A stretch of 64,000 nucleotides of DNA from Paracoccus versutus. GTDB taxonomy: Bacteria > Pseudomonadota > Alphaproteobacteria > Rhodobacterales > Rhodobacteraceae. Position 1 is the first letter of the stretch. Every line of letters begins with the position of its first letter. Made by a program: the position numbers and the translations under genes. Shown in pieces: positions 19,945 through 28,784 of this stretch. The notes under the pieces were generated by a model. That model searched no databases, had not been told where the DNA came from, and saw only the letters and a list, made by a program, of their open reading frames with translations. Location of the stretch: NCBI RefSeq assembly GCF_000763885.1, contig NZ_JRKO01000028.1:1-64000 (forward strand). The letters are read 5' to 3'.

Positions 19945-20282
19945 TGAAATGGGTTCACGTCCGCGACAACTGGCCCGCCTTCTTCGAGGCCATCGTCGAG
20001 AAATGGCCTGCGGCCGATGAAAGCGACCTGGAGGAGATCGACGGCGACCAGCGCGCCTTCATCACCTATATCGCCGAAGTCACCGGGCAGGAGATCGACG
20101 AGACCAAGGACGAGATCCGCGAATGGCTGGCGGGCGAAATCCCCTCGGACATCGTCATGGACCCGATCCACGACAATCACTCGATCAACCTGTCGGCGAA
20201 ATATGTCGGCGAGGGCGAGGACGAATATGACGACGACGCCCGCTTCGGCGATGACGACGAAGTGCCCGACGACGGCGACTGA
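19944..20282 (+). CDS. acidic CsbD-like protein
   Basis: 112 residues, strongly acidic, cytoplasmic. The N-terminal 65 residues (MKWVHVRDNWPAFFEAIVEK ... IDETKDEIREWLAGE) have the same order as CsbD-type stress proteins: a Trp/Asn-rich first helix, 'W...DE.DL..I.G.', and a C-terminal 'ETKDEI..WL' helix. The last 25 residues are almost all Asp/Glu. Coupled to the entericidin-like gene by a one-base overlap. The CsbD relation is weak and no function is claimed. Confidence 0.7.
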   Translation: MKWVHVRDNWPAFFEAIVEKWPAADESDLEEIDGDQRAFITYIAEVTGQEIDETKDEIREWLAGEIPSDIVMDPIHDNHSINLSAKYVGEGEDEYDDDARFGDDDEVPDDGD

Positions 20283-20342
20283 CGCACGCGCCGCGGCCGG
20301 CCCCGGCCCATCCCGGCCGGGGGTCGTGCCGGGGCTGCAGGG

Positions 20343-22118
20343 CTAGACCAGCAGGTCGACCAGTTCGAACCGGGTCACGTCGACGATGCCCAGGTCCGAG
20401 ATGCGCAGCTCGGGGATCACCACCAGCGCCAGGAGCGAATGCTGCATATAGGCGTTGTTGAGCCGGCAGCCGCAATCCTGCATCGCCTTGACGATCCCCT
20501 GCGCCGCCTCGGCCACTTCCTCGGCGGGCAGGTCGGACATCAGCCCGGCGATGGGCAGCGCCACCGTCGCCAGTTCCTCGCCGTCGCGGAACACGGTGAC
20601 GCCGCCGCCGATCCGGCCCAGGTGGTTGGCCGCCGCCGCCATGCTGTCGCGGCAGGTGCCGACGACGATCATGTGATGGCTGTCATGCGCCACGGTCGAG
20701 GCCACCGCCATCCGGCCCCGGTAGCCGAAGCCCGAGACGAAGCCGTTCACCACGCCGCCCGTCGCCCGGTGGCGTTCGACCAGCGCGATATGGCAGGTCT
20801 CGCCCTGCGCCTCGATCACGCCGTCGTGGATCGGCAGCTCGGCGGTCAGCGCGCGGGTCGGGGCCTGGTTCTCGACCACGCCGATCACCCGCACCCGCGC
20901 GCTGTCGCCCATGGCGCGCACGGCGAAATCCGCGCCGGCAAGGCGGCGCCCCAGATGCACCGAGTTGCGCGCCTCGTCGGGCCAGGCGATGCGCGGGCAA
21001 TCCACCAGCAGCTTGCCGCCTTCGGCGACCAGACGCCCCTGCGCGATCACCGCCTCGATGGGCAGGCTGCGCAGGTCCGGGGTCAGGATCACGTCCGCCC
21101 GCCGGCCCGGCGTGATGCTGCCCAGCTCGCGCTCCAGCCCGAAATGCTGGGCCGCGTTGATCGTCGCCATCTGGATCGCCACCAGGGGATCGCAGCCGCA
21201 GTCGATGGCATGGCGCACCACCCGGTTCATGTGTCCATCATGGACCAGCGTGCCGGAATGGCTGTCGTCGGTGCAAAGGATGAAGAAGCGCGGGTCGAGC
21301 CCCTTTTCGGTGATCGCGGTGATCTGGCTTTCCACGTCATACCAGGCCGAGCCCAGCCGCATCATGCAGCCCATGCCCTGGCGCACGCGGGCGATGCCCT
21401 GCGCCTCGGTCGTGGTCTCGTGGTCGTCCGCGGCGCCGCCGGCGACATAGGCGTGGAAGGGCCGGCCCAGGTCGGGGCTGGCGTAATGGCCGCCCACCGT
21501 CTTGCCGGCGGCGCGGGTGGCGGCGATCTCGGCCAGCATCTGCCGGTCGCCCGCGGCGACGCCGGGAAAGTTCATCATCTCGCCCAGGCCGACGATGCCG
21601 TCCCAGCCCATGGCCTGCGCCACCTCGCCCTCGGTGATCGGCTGGCCGGTGGTCTCCAGGCCGGGGGCGGATGGCGCGCAGCTGGGCATCTGGGTGAACA
21701 TGCTGATCGGCTGGAGCAGCGATTCGTCCCGCATCAGCCGCACGCCGTTGAGCCCCAGCACATTGGCGATCTCATGCGGGTCGTGGAAGATCGTCGTCGT
21801 GCCATGCGGGATTACGGCGGCGGCAAAGCCGGCGGGCGTCAGCATCCCCGATTCCACATGCATATGCGCGTCGATCAGGCCGGGGACCATGTAGCGGCCC
21901 GCCGCCTCGATGACCTGCGTATCGGGGCCGATCGAGGGCCCGGCATCGGCGCCGACATAGGCCACCCGGCCGTCGGCCACGGCGATGTCGATGCCGGGGA
22001 TCACCTCGCGGGTGTGGACATTGACCCATTGCCCGCCCCGGATCACCAGATCCGCCGGCGCGCGCCCCGCCGCCACTTCGACCAGCCGGGCCTGGGCCTC
22101 GATCCACGGTTTCAACAT
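20343..22118 (-). CDS. ade: adenine deaminase
   Basis: Hydrolyses adenine to hypoxanthine and ammonia in purine salvage. 591 residues of the amidohydrolase superfamily. The metal-binding HMHVESG is near residue 95, followed by HGTTTIFHDPHEIANVLG. The central CTDDSHSGTLVHDGHMNRVVRHAI block has the conserved Asp and His pairs. The C-terminal VASTVAHDSHHMIVVG and GGGVTVFRDGE blocks are those of the Ade C-terminal domain. GGAGGCAGGC precedes the ATG at 22118. Divergent from recO. Confidence 0.92.
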   Translation of the reverse strand: MLKPWIEAQARLVEVAAGRAPADLVIRGGQWVNVHTREVIPGIDIAVADGRVAYVGADAGPSIGPDTQVIEAAGRYMVPGLIDAHMHVESGMLTPAGFAAAVIPHGTTTIFHDPHEIANVLGLNGVRLMRDESLLQPISMFTQMPSCAPSAPGLETTGQPITEGEVAQAMGWDGIVGLGEMMNFPGVAAGDRQMLAEIAATRAAGKTVGGHYASPDLGRPFHAYVAGGAADDHETTTEAQGIARVRQGMGCMMRLGSAWYDVESQITAITEKGLDPRFFILCTDDSHSGTLVHDGHMNRVVRHAIDCGCDPLVAIQMATINAAQHFGLERELGSITPGRRADVILTPDLRSLPIEAVIAQGRLVAEGGKLLVDCPRIAWPDEARNSVHLGRRLAGADFAVRAMGDSARVRVIGVVENQAPTRALTAELPIHDGVIEAQGETCHIALVERHRATGGVVNGFVSGFGYRGRMAVASTVAHDSHHMIVVGTCRDSMAAAANHLGRIGGGVTVFRDGEELATVALPIAGLMSDLPAEEVAEAAQGIVKAMQDCGCRLNNAYMQHSLLALVVIPELRISDLGIVDVTRFELVDLLV

Positions 22119-22181
22119 GCCTGCCTCCTTGTCCGTCGCCCCCAGATTGCGGCAGGGTGGCGCGAAAGGAAAGGCGGCGCG

Positions 22182-22910
22182 ATGGAATGGAGCGGCGAGG
22201 CCAGCGTGATGGCGCTGCAAAGGCACGGCGAAAGCGCCGTGATCCTGACCGTGCTGACGCGCGAGGCAGGGCTGATCCGCGGCCTGGTGCCCGGCGGCAC
22301 CAGCGCCAGGCGCGCCGCCATGCTGCAGCCGGGCAACCGGGTCAGCCTGCGCTGGCGGGCGCGGCTTGAGGAACAGCTGGGCACCTTCAGCATCGAGCCA
22401 GCGCGGGCGCGGCCGGGGCTGCTGGCCGGTGCCGATGCGCTGGCCGGGGTGAATGCCGTCACCGCGCTGCTGACCTTTGCCCTGCCCGAGCGCGACCCCC
22501 ATCCCCGCCTTGCCGCCGCGACCGAGGCGCTGCTGGACCTGATGGACGCGGGCGAGGATTGGGCGGAAGCCTATCTGCGCTGGGAAATGCGGCTTCTGGA
22601 CGAGCTGGGCTTCGGGCTGGACCTGACCAGCTGCGCGGTGACGGGATCGCGCGAGGGGCTGGCCTATGTCAGCCCGCGCTCGGGCCGGGCGGTTTCGGCG
22701 CAGGCGGCGGGGGACTGGGCACCGCGGCTCTTGCCCCTGCCCGCCATGCTGGGCGGGCGCGGCAATGGCGGGATCGAGGACGCGCTGGCCCTGACCGGGC
22801 ATTTCCTGCAATCGCGGCTGGCCGAGAGCCATGCGGGCAAGCCCCTGCCGCCCGCACGCGCCCGACTGGTCGCCCGGCTTACGGCGTCGCGATCCGCCAG
22901 CGGATGGTGA
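22182..22910 (+). CDS. recO: DNA repair protein RecO
   Basis: 242 residues. RecO loads RecA with RecR at single-strand gaps. The N-terminal OB fold begins MEWSGEASVMALQRHGESAV and has the typical GESAVILTVLTREAGLIRGL run. The C-terminal half is helical, with the RWEMRLLDELGFGLDLTSCAVTG block where zinc-binding cysteines sit in some RecO proteins; here most of those cysteines are absent. AAAGGAAAGG precedes the start. Its 3' end overlaps the convergent META-domain gene by 32 bases. Confidence 0.88.
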   Translation: MEWSGEASVMALQRHGESAVILTVLTREAGLIRGLVPGGTSARRAAMLQPGNRVSLRWRARLEEQLGTFSIEPARARPGLLAGADALAGVNAVTALLTFALPERDPHPRLAAATEALLDLMDAGEDWAEAYLRWEMRLLDELGFGLDLTSCAVTGSREGLAYVSPRSGRAVSAQAAGDWAPRLLPLPAMLGGRGNGGIEDALALTGHFLQSRLAESHAGKPLPPARARLVARLTASRSASGW

Positions 22911-23268
22911 CATCCGGGCCGGTCATCACCAGCTCCTCGCCCTCGCGCCTGGCCTCGCGCACCGCGCCGAGCGCCTGGAAGAACGCGTGCTCGCCGCCCT
23001 CTTGCAGGCAGGCGCGGCGCGTCACCGCCAGCGCGCCCAGGTCCAGCGCCGGCAGCGCGGCGTTGTTGCGGCCGGTGAACAGGTTGCAGGGCCCCTGCCC
23101 CGAGACCGCGCCGTCCTCGGCGATGCGCAGGCTCGGCGTGCCCGAAACCGTGACGCCCTCGACCGCGACCAGCGCATAGTCGCCGGGGATCTGCGCCGCG
23201 CCGTCCGGTTCGGCCGCGCAGGCGGCCAGGCCCAGGGGCAAGGACAGGGCCAGGATCAGCTTGCGCAT
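22879..23268 (-). CDS. META-domain (HslJ-like) lipoprotein 1
   Basis: 129 residues. A signal sequence with lipobox LGLAAC predicts a lipoprotein cleaved before Cys17. The mature part has the META/HslJ pattern: 'G.Y.L..V.G......PSLRI.EDG.VSGQGPCNLFTG', then 'L.LGALAVTRRACL' and a final strand. HslJ proteins in E. coli are linked to novobiocin resistance. The role here is unknown. An in-frame ATG at 23319 exists, but AGGAGG lies before 23268. A paralogue lies 25 bases upstream. Confidence 0.82.
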   Translation of the reverse strand: MRKLILALSLPLGLAACAAEPDGAAQIPGDYALVAVEGVTVSGTPSLRIAEDGAVSGQGPCNLFTGRNNAALPALDLGALAVTRRACLQEGGEHAFFQALGAVREARREGEELVMTGPDVTIRWRIATP

Positions 23269-23293
23269 GGCGCGCCTCCTTCCGGGCAAGGGG

Positions 23294-23713
23294 TCATTCC
23301 TTGCGATAGCCCGGCTCATAGGTCAGGTAGGTCGGCCCCTTGATGGTCAGCACGCCGCCCTCGAAGGTGATGCCGTCGGCGGCCGACAGCGCTTGGAGAT
23401 AGCGCGTCTCCAGCCGGCCGGCATTGCCCGAGCAGGCCATCTCGGTCGTGGTCAGCGGGCCCAGCGCAAAGCCCGGCGGCTCGGCGGTCTGGCTGGCCGA
23501 ATACTGGTTGCAGGGCGCCTTGCCCGAAATCGAGCCGTCCGCCGCGATGGTCATGCCGACATTGCGCTGCGGCACGGTGTCGGAACCGATGCCGACCAGC
23601 ACATAGGCGCCGGTCGGGATATTGCTGCCCGGAACGTCGGGCGTGGCGGGCTCGCAGGCGGCAAGGCCGAGCGTGGCGGCGAAGGCCACGGAAATCATCG
23701 GGATGCGGTTCAT
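23294..23713 (-). CDS. META-domain (HslJ-like) lipoprotein 2
   Basis: 139 residues with a lipobox LGLAAC (Cys20) and the same META pattern as the next gene: 'GAYVLVGIGSDTVPQRNVGMTIAADGSISGKAPCNQYSA', then 'LGPLTTTEMACSG'. The two genes run in the same direction with 25 bases between the stop of this one and the start of the other, so they form a tandem duplicated pair. They probably reach the periplasmic face of a membrane. The conserved Cys pair (PCNQ, EMAC) may form a disulfide. Confidence 0.82.
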   Translation of the reverse strand: MNRIPMISVAFAATLGLAACEPATPDVPGSNIPTGAYVLVGIGSDTVPQRNVGMTIAADGSISGKAPCNQYSASQTAEPPGFALGPLTTTEMACSGNAGRLETRYLQALSAADGITFEGGVLTIKGPTYLTYEPGYRKE

Positions 23714-23790
23714 GGGCAGCTCCGTTACGTCATGTTGCTGCCATAATGCCCTAACGGCCCCCGCTGTCCAGCAGGGGCCGGAATTTCATC

Positions 23791-25446
23791 CTAGTCCAGT
23801 AGCCTGCGTGCAATAACCTGGGCCTGGATCTCGGCCGCGCCCTCGAAGATGTTCAGGATGCGCGCGTCGCACAGCACGCGGCTGATGGCGTATTCCAGCG
23901 CAAAGCCGTTGCCGCCATGGATCTGCAAGGCATTGTCGGCCGCCGCCCAGGCGACGCGCGCGCCCAAGAGCTTGGCCATGCCGGCCTCCAGGTCGCAGCG
24001 CCGGCCGTGGTCCTTTTCCCAGGCGCTGAAATAGGTCAGCTGGCGGGCGATCATGATTTCCACCGCCATCATCGCCAGCTTGTCGGCGACGCGCGGGAAC
24101 TCGATCAGCGGTTTGCCGAACTGCTTGCGGTCGATGGCGTATTGCATGCCGATCTCGGCCGCCGATTGCGCCACGCCCACGGCGCGGGCGGCGGTCTGGA
24201 TGCGCGCCGATTCGAAGGTCTCCATCAGCTGCTTGAAGCCGCGCCCCGGCTCGCCGCCCAGCAGGTTCTCGCCCTTGACCCGGAAGCCGTCGAAGCCGAG
24301 TTCGTATTCCTTCATGCCGCGATAGCCCAGCACCTCGATCTCGCCGCCGGTCATGCCGGGGGTCGGGAAGGGGTCGTCGTCGGTGCCCGGCGTCTTTTCC
24401 GCCAGGAACATCGACAATCCGCGCCAATCCGTGGTCTCGGGATCGGTGCGCGCCAGCAGCGTCATGACATGGGTGCGCTGCGCATGGGTGATCCAGGTCT
24501 TGTTGCCGGTGACGACCCAATCCTCGCCGTCGCGCACGGCCCGCGTGCGCAGGCTGCCCAGGTCCGAGCCGGTATTCGGCTCGGTAAAGACCGCCGTCGA
24601 CAGGATCTCGCCCGAGGCCAGCGCCGGCAGCCATTTCGCCTTCTGCGCCTCGGTGCCGCCGCAGAGGATCAGTTCGGCCGCGATCTCGCTGCGGGTGCCC
24701 AGCGAGCCCACGCCGATATAGCCGCGCGACAGCTCCTCGGTCACGACCACCATCGAGGCTTTCGAGAGGCCCAGCCCGCCGTATTCCTCGGGAATGGTCA
24801 GGCCGAAGACGCCCAGCTCGGCCAGTTCCTCGATGATCTCCATCGGGATCAGCTGGTCCTTCAGGTGCCATTCATGGGCGTTGGGGATCACCCGCTCGTC
24901 GGCATAGCGGCGGAACTGGTCGCGGATCATCTCCAGATCCTCGTCCAGCCCGGTGGCGCCAAAGGTGGCGCGGCCATGGTTGTCCTGCATCAGCCGCGCC
25001 AGCTCGGCCCGCGCCTGGGCGGTATTGCCGCGCATCAGCGCGGCCGCCGCCTCGCCCGGCTGCCAGTCGAGGCCCAGGTCCGAAAGCCGGGCGAACTCGG
25101 TCTGGCTCATCGGGATGCCGCCGGCGATCTGGGTCAGGTATTCGCCCAGGCCGATCTGCAGGATCAGCGCCTCGGTGCGGCCCAGGCTGCCCGCCTCGGC
25201 CAGCCGCCCGGCCCAGCCGGCCAGCTGGCGCACCGATTCGACATAGGTCGCCAGCCAGGACAGCGCATGGGCGGCATGCTGGTGTTCCTCCAGAAGCGCC
25301 GGCTGCGGCTTGCCCGCGGGGGCGACCAGCGCGCGCAGCGCCTCGGTCGCGCGGGATTGCAGGGATTCGAGTTCCGGCAGGGCCTCGCCTGCAAGCGCAA
25401 GCAGGGCGGAAGGCGTATCGGCTGGCATCGCGGGCATGTCCTTCAT
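23791..25446 (-). CDS. mcd: (2S)-methylsuccinyl-CoA dehydrogenase, ethylmalonyl-CoA pathway
   Basis: 551-residue acyl-CoA dehydrogenase with an unusual N-terminal helical extension of about 150 residues before the normal domain. That extension is the mark of Mcd, which oxidises (2S)-methylsuccinyl-CoA to mesaconyl-CoA during acetyl-CoA assimilation. The catalytic domain shows FTEPNTGSDLGSLRTRA, QRTHVMTLLART, GRGFKQLMETFESARIQTAARAVG in shorter blocks and ends IFEGAAEIQAQVIARRLLD. The ATG at 25446 has AAGGAA six bases upstream and is preferred over 25476. No other ethylmalonyl-CoA pathway gene is in the window. Confidence 0.87.
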   Translation of the reverse strand: MKDMPAMPADTPSALLALAGEALPELESLQSRATEALRALVAPAGKPQPALLEEHQHAAHALSWLATYVESVRQLAGWAGRLAEAGSLGRTEALILQIGLGEYLTQIAGGIPMSQTEFARLSDLGLDWQPGEAAAALMRGNTAQARAELARLMQDNHGRATFGATGLDEDLEMIRDQFRRYADERVIPNAHEWHLKDQLIPMEIIEELAELGVFGLTIPEEYGGLGLSKASMVVVTEELSRGYIGVGSLGTRSEIAAELILCGGTEAQKAKWLPALASGEILSTAVFTEPNTGSDLGSLRTRAVRDGEDWVVTGNKTWITHAQRTHVMTLLARTDPETTDWRGLSMFLAEKTPGTDDDPFPTPGMTGGEIEVLGYRGMKEYELGFDGFRVKGENLLGGEPGRGFKQLMETFESARIQTAARAVGVAQSAAEIGMQYAIDRKQFGKPLIEFPRVADKLAMMAVEIMIARQLTYFSAWEKDHGRRCDLEAGMAKLLGARVAWAAADNALQIHGGNGFALEYAISRVLCDARILNIFEGAAEIQAQVIARRLLD

Positions 25447-25489
25447 GGCAGATTCCTTCATGCGGCGTTGCAGCATGACTAGCCGTTTC

Positions 25490-25497
25490 GCAATTGC
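25490..25497. promoter_or_regulatory. GCAATTGC palindrome upstream of mcd
   Basis: An 8-base perfect palindrome GCAATTGC within TTTCGCAATTGCAGCGCAAC lies 44 bases before the mcd start. It may be part of an operator for mcd; no matching regulator was identified. Confidence 0.3.
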
Positions 25498-25527
25498 AGC
25501 GCAACTATCATGCGCGATATAGCCGCA

Positions 25528-26050
25528 TTATGAACTAAAATGTCCCGTCAGTCGCGCCCATTGCCGGGCTGGGTGCCTGCAGAATATCGGCCGGGACGAT
25601 GGCACAGCGCCAGGCTGCTGCCGTCGAGCAGGACGGTCTGGCAACGGTCGATCCCCCTTTGCGACCGGCCCTAGGACAAGGGGGAACACCGTGTCGAACC
25701 CTTCCGCCCGGCCCCGCCCAGCAGCTTGCCTATTGCGTCCGCGCCCCGAGTGACGGCGGGGCCGTGCCTTGGCCCGAAGCGGCTGGCGAGGGCCTTGGCA
25801 TGGCGGGGCGTGAACCGCTGGACATCCAGCCGGATGCGCAGCGATCCAGGGCCTGCCAGAGGCCAGGCGGACATCGCTGCGCCACATGGCCGGATGGGTC
25901 TGGTCCGCCACCGTCACCGGCACGCAATCGGCCGTCGGCGCTGCCGTTCCTCGGCAGCGCGCCCTTGATCCGGGCGCTGCTCAGGCTGGGGGCGAGGGGC
26001 GTGCCAGCCGCCCCGTGCTTCCGGCCCAGGCCGAGGCATTGCCGGTGATC
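25528..26050. other. gene-poor stretch without recognisable genes
   Basis: More than 500 bases between the mcd promoter and the CRISPR-like repeats. Open frames exist (for example a leftward one at 25671-25874, starting MSAWPLAGPGSLRIRLDVQR) but none has a recognisable domain or ribosome-binding sequence, and stops fall in every frame. It may be decayed coding sequence; I could not match it to cas genes or a transposase. Confidence 0.5.
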
Positions 26051-26312
26051 CGGTCCCGCGCGCGCGGGGGATGGCGGAACAATATTTCCGGCGGAATCCC
26101 AAACCATCATCCGGTCCCGCGCGGGCGGGGGATGCCGGCGAGGCGGCTTTTCGCCCGTTTGCTGCGTCAATCCGGTCCCGCGCTGGGGGATGGGGGCGGC
26201 CCATTCGTGCCGGCGCAGCTCGTCATCCTCCGGTCCCGCGCGCGGGGGATGGCAATTTTAGACATGAATGGATTTGGCAAAAAAAACTCCGGTCCCGCGC
26301 ACGGGGGGGATG
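26051..26312 (+). CRISPR. orphan, imperfect CRISPR-like array, 5 repeats / 4 spacers
   Basis: Five repeats start at 26051, 26112, 26173, 26231 and 26290. Each begins CGGTCCCGCGC, passes through a G/C-rich dyad of variable length and ends GGGGGATG. Periods are 61, 61, 58 and 59 bases. From each ATG to the next CGGTCCC is exactly 38 bases, and those segments are unrelated to each other. A 61-base period and a GC-dyad repeat ending GGGGAT resemble type I-E arrays. The repeats differ only in the dyad (20-23 bases). Spacers 1 and 4 are clearly richer in A/T than the genome. No cas gene is in the window. Confidence 0.7.
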
Positions 26313-26417
26313 GCGCCGCTTTCCGCCTGAGAGCCTGCCTCTTGTGCTTTGCGGAAAGATCCGAGGCGCGCTAAGCACCTTGCCAGAACCCGCAGAGTCT
26401 TACATCGCCCAAGGAAC

Positions 26418-27191
26418 ATGTTCGGCCTCGATCCCTTCCATTTCTGGATCGCCATCGCGATCACGCTGTTTTCCGGCTTCGTGAAGGGCGCCATCGGCTT
26501 TGCCATGCCGATGATCATGCTGGCGGCGCTGGGTTCCTTCCTGCCCGCCCAGCAGGCGGTCGCCGCGGTGATCCTGCCGGTGCTGGTCACGAACATCCGC
26601 CAGGCGCTGCGCGGCGGCTGGCGCCCGGCATGGCAGGCGACCTGGGACTGGCGCTGGCATGTCGGCATGGTGGTGCTGTTCATCCCGGTCAGCGCCTTTT
26701 TCGCGACCCGCGTGCCGCAAGGGCTGATGTATGCGCTGATCGGCCTGCCGATCATGCTGTTCGCGCTGTGGCAGATCCTGGGGCGCAGCATGGTCCTGCC
26801 CGTCCATCACCGCCGCCGCGTGGAGATCGCGACCGGCGTGACCGGCGGGCTGATCGGCGGCATCTCGGGCATCTGGGGGCCGCCGCTGCTGGTGCTGCTG
26901 CTGTCGCTGCACGTGCCCAAGGCCGAGCAGATGCGCGTGCAGGGCGTGGTGTTCTTCATCGGCGCGGCGGTGCTGACCGCCTCGCATCTGCAATCGGGGC
27001 TGCTGAACGCCCGGACCCTGCCGTTCTCGGCGATCCTGGTCATCCCGGCGCTGGTCGGCATGGGGCTGGGCTATCTGGCGCATGACCGGCTGGACGCGGC
27101 GCGGTTCCGGCGCTGGACGCTGCTGCTGCTGGTGCTGACCGGCGCCAACCTGCTGCGCCGCGCGCTGGAGCTTGCGGGCCCGGCGGTGTAA
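26418..27191 (+). CDS. TauE/SafE-family membrane transporter
   Basis: 257-residue polytopic inner-membrane protein. Hydrophobic segments include [87 protein letters not shown] and further ones to the C-terminus. The two inverted 'GFVKGAIGF...P' and 'GISGIWGPP' motifs are typical of the TauE/SafE (sulfite exporter) family. Members move sulfite, sulfoacetate or other organic anions, and the substrate is not predictable. The start at 26418 has AAGGA only two to three bases upstream, so a later start is possible. Confidence 0.82.
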   Translation: MFGLDPFHFWIAIAITLFSGFVKGAIGFAMPMIMLAALGSFLPAQQAVAAVILPVLVTNIRQALRGGWRPAWQATWDWRWHVGMVVLFIPVSAFFATRVPQGLMYALIGLPIMLFALWQILGRSMVLPVHHRRRVEIATGVTGGLIGGISGIWGPPLLVLLLSLHVPKAEQMRVQGVVFFIGAAVLTASHLQSGLLNARTLPFSAILVIPALVGMGLGYLAHDRLDAARFRRWTLLLLVLTGANLLRRALELAGPAV

Positions 27192-27219
27192 CCAGGGGGC
27201 CAAAAGCGAAAGGCCGCCC

Positions 27220-28368
27220 ATGACCACGATCCCCGATCCCGCCCAACTGACCACAAGGCTGATCCGCTGCGCCTCGGTCACGCCCGACGAGGGCGGCGCG
27301 CTGCTGCTGCTGGCGGATGTGCTGGGCGCGGCGGGCTTCGAATGCCATCGCGTCGACCGCGAGGGGGTGCCGAACCTGTTCGCGCGCTGGGGGGCCAAGG
27401 GCGCGCGCAGCTTCGGCTTCAACGGCCATACCGACGTGGTGCCGCCCGGCGATCCGGCCAGCTGGACGCATCCGCCCTTTTCCGGGCACGAGGCCGAGGG
27501 CTGGATCTGGGGCCGGGGCGCCACCGACATGAAATCCGGCGTCGCCGCCTTCGTCGCCGCCGCCATCGGCTTCGTGACCGAGACCCCGCCGCCGGACGGC
27601 GCGGTGGTCCTGGCCATCACCGGCGACGAGGAAGGGCCGGGCAAGCACGGCACCCGCGCGCTGCTCGACTGGATGGCCGCGCATGGCGAGCGGATGGATG
27701 TCTGCATCGTCGGCGAGCCCTCGAACCCCGACCGCATGGGCGAGATGATCAAGATCGGCCGCCGCGGCTCGATGACCCTGCAGGTCGAGGCGCATGGCAT
27801 CCAGGGCCATGCCGCCTATCCGCATCGCGCCCGCAACCCGATCCACGCGCTGCTGCGGCTGCTGCACGAGTTGACCGAGGCGCCGCTGGACGAGGGGACC
27901 GAGCATTTCGACCCCTCGGGCCTGCAGGTGACGACGGTGGATTGCGGCAACCCGGCCTCGAACGTGATCCCGGAACGGGTGCGGGCGACGATCAACATCC
28001 GCTTCAACGACGCGCATACGTCGGGCAGCCTCGACCGCATGATCCGGGCGCGGGCGGCGGCGATCTCGGCCGATACCAAGGTGGATTTCGCCATCTCGAC
28101 CGACGTTTCGGGCGAAAGCTTCCTGACCCGGCCCGGCCCCTTCGTCGACCTGGTCGCCGGCGTGGTGCGCGAGGAGACGGGGCTGGCCCCCGCGCTTTCC
28201 ACCTCGGGCGGCACCTCGGACGCGCGTTTCGTCAAGGATCACTGCCCGGTGCTTGAATTCGGGCTGGTGGGGCATTTCATGCATCAGGTGGATGAGCGCG
28301 TGCCGGCCGAGCAGGTGCGCCAGCTTGCCCGCATCTATCGCCGCATCCTGGAGCGTTACTTCGCATGA
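27220..28368 (+). CDS. dapE: succinyl-diaminopimelate desuccinylase DapE
   Basis: Zinc peptidase-family enzyme of lysine and meso-diaminopimelate synthesis, 382 residues. The M20 motifs are complete: [13 protein letters not shown] with the first metal His near residue 70, [10 protein letters not shown] with the bridging Asp, ITGDEEGPG with the catalytic Glu pair, and a C-terminal GHFMHQVDE with the last ligand His. An earlier in-frame ATG at 27172 overlaps the preceding gene. The ATG at 27220 follows GAAAGG. Its TGA overlaps the next ATG by four bases. Confidence 0.93.
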   Translation: MTTIPDPAQLTTRLIRCASVTPDEGGALLLLADVLGAAGFECHRVDREGVPNLFARWGAKGARSFGFNGHTDVVPPGDPASWTHPPFSGHEAEGWIWGRGATDMKSGVAAFVAAAIGFVTETPPPDGAVVLAITGDEEGPGKHGTRALLDWMAAHGERMDVCIVGEPSNPDRMGEMIKIGRRGSMTLQVEAHGIQGHAAYPHRARNPIHALLRLLHELTEAPLDEGTEHFDPSGLQVTTVDCGNPASNVIPERVRATINIRFNDAHTSGSLDRMIRARAAAISADTKVDFAISTDVSGESFLTRPGPFVDLVAGVVREETGLAPALSTSGGTSDARFVKDHCPVLEFGLVGHFMHQVDERVPAEQVRQLARIYRRILERYFA

Positions 28369-28784
28369 TCGAAAAGACCACCGACCTTGCGACCTGCCGC
28401 GCGATCCGGCGCGAGGTCTTCATCATCGAGCAATCCGTCCCCGAGGCCGAGGAATGGGACGGCCGCGACGGCGAGGCGATCCACCTCTTGGCCCGCGACG
28501 CCTCGGGCGCGGCGGTGGGCACTGCCCGCATCCTGGTCCAGGGCGCGACCGGCAAGATCGGCCGCGTCGCCGTGCTGCAATCCGTCCGCGGCACCGGCGC
28601 CGGCGCGGCGCTGATCCGCGCGGCGCTGGAGGAATTGCGCGCCATGCCCGGCGTCACCCGCGCCAAGCTGGGCGCCCAGACCCATGCCATCGGCTTTTAC
28701 GAAAAGCTGGGCTTTGCCGCCTATGGCCCGGAATACGACGATGCCGGCATCCCGCATCGGGACATGGCGCTGGACCTGGGATGA
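28365..28784 (+). CDS. GNAT-family N-acetyltransferase
   Basis: 139-residue GCN5-related acetyltransferase, ElaA/YjcF-like. The acetyl-CoA binding segment is [20 protein letters not shown] (a V-x-x-x-x-R-G-x-G/A motif near residues 69-88), followed by the conserved [14 protein letters not shown] block. Coupled to dapE by a four-base ATGA overlap and to the next gene in the same way. The acceptor substrate is unknown. Confidence 0.85.
   Translation: MIEKTTDLATCRAIRREVFIIEQSVPEAEEWDGRDGEAIHLLARDASGAAVGTARILVQGATGKIGRVAVLQSVRGTGAGAALIRAALEELRAMPGVTRAKLGAQTHAIGFYEKLGFAAYGPEYDDAGIPHRDMALDLG

Noticed and set aside
20301..20322. GC-rich hairpin CCCCGGCC / GGCCGGGG after the acidic protein gene as terminator
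   Set aside because: No T-run on either side, so intrinsic termination is not supported.
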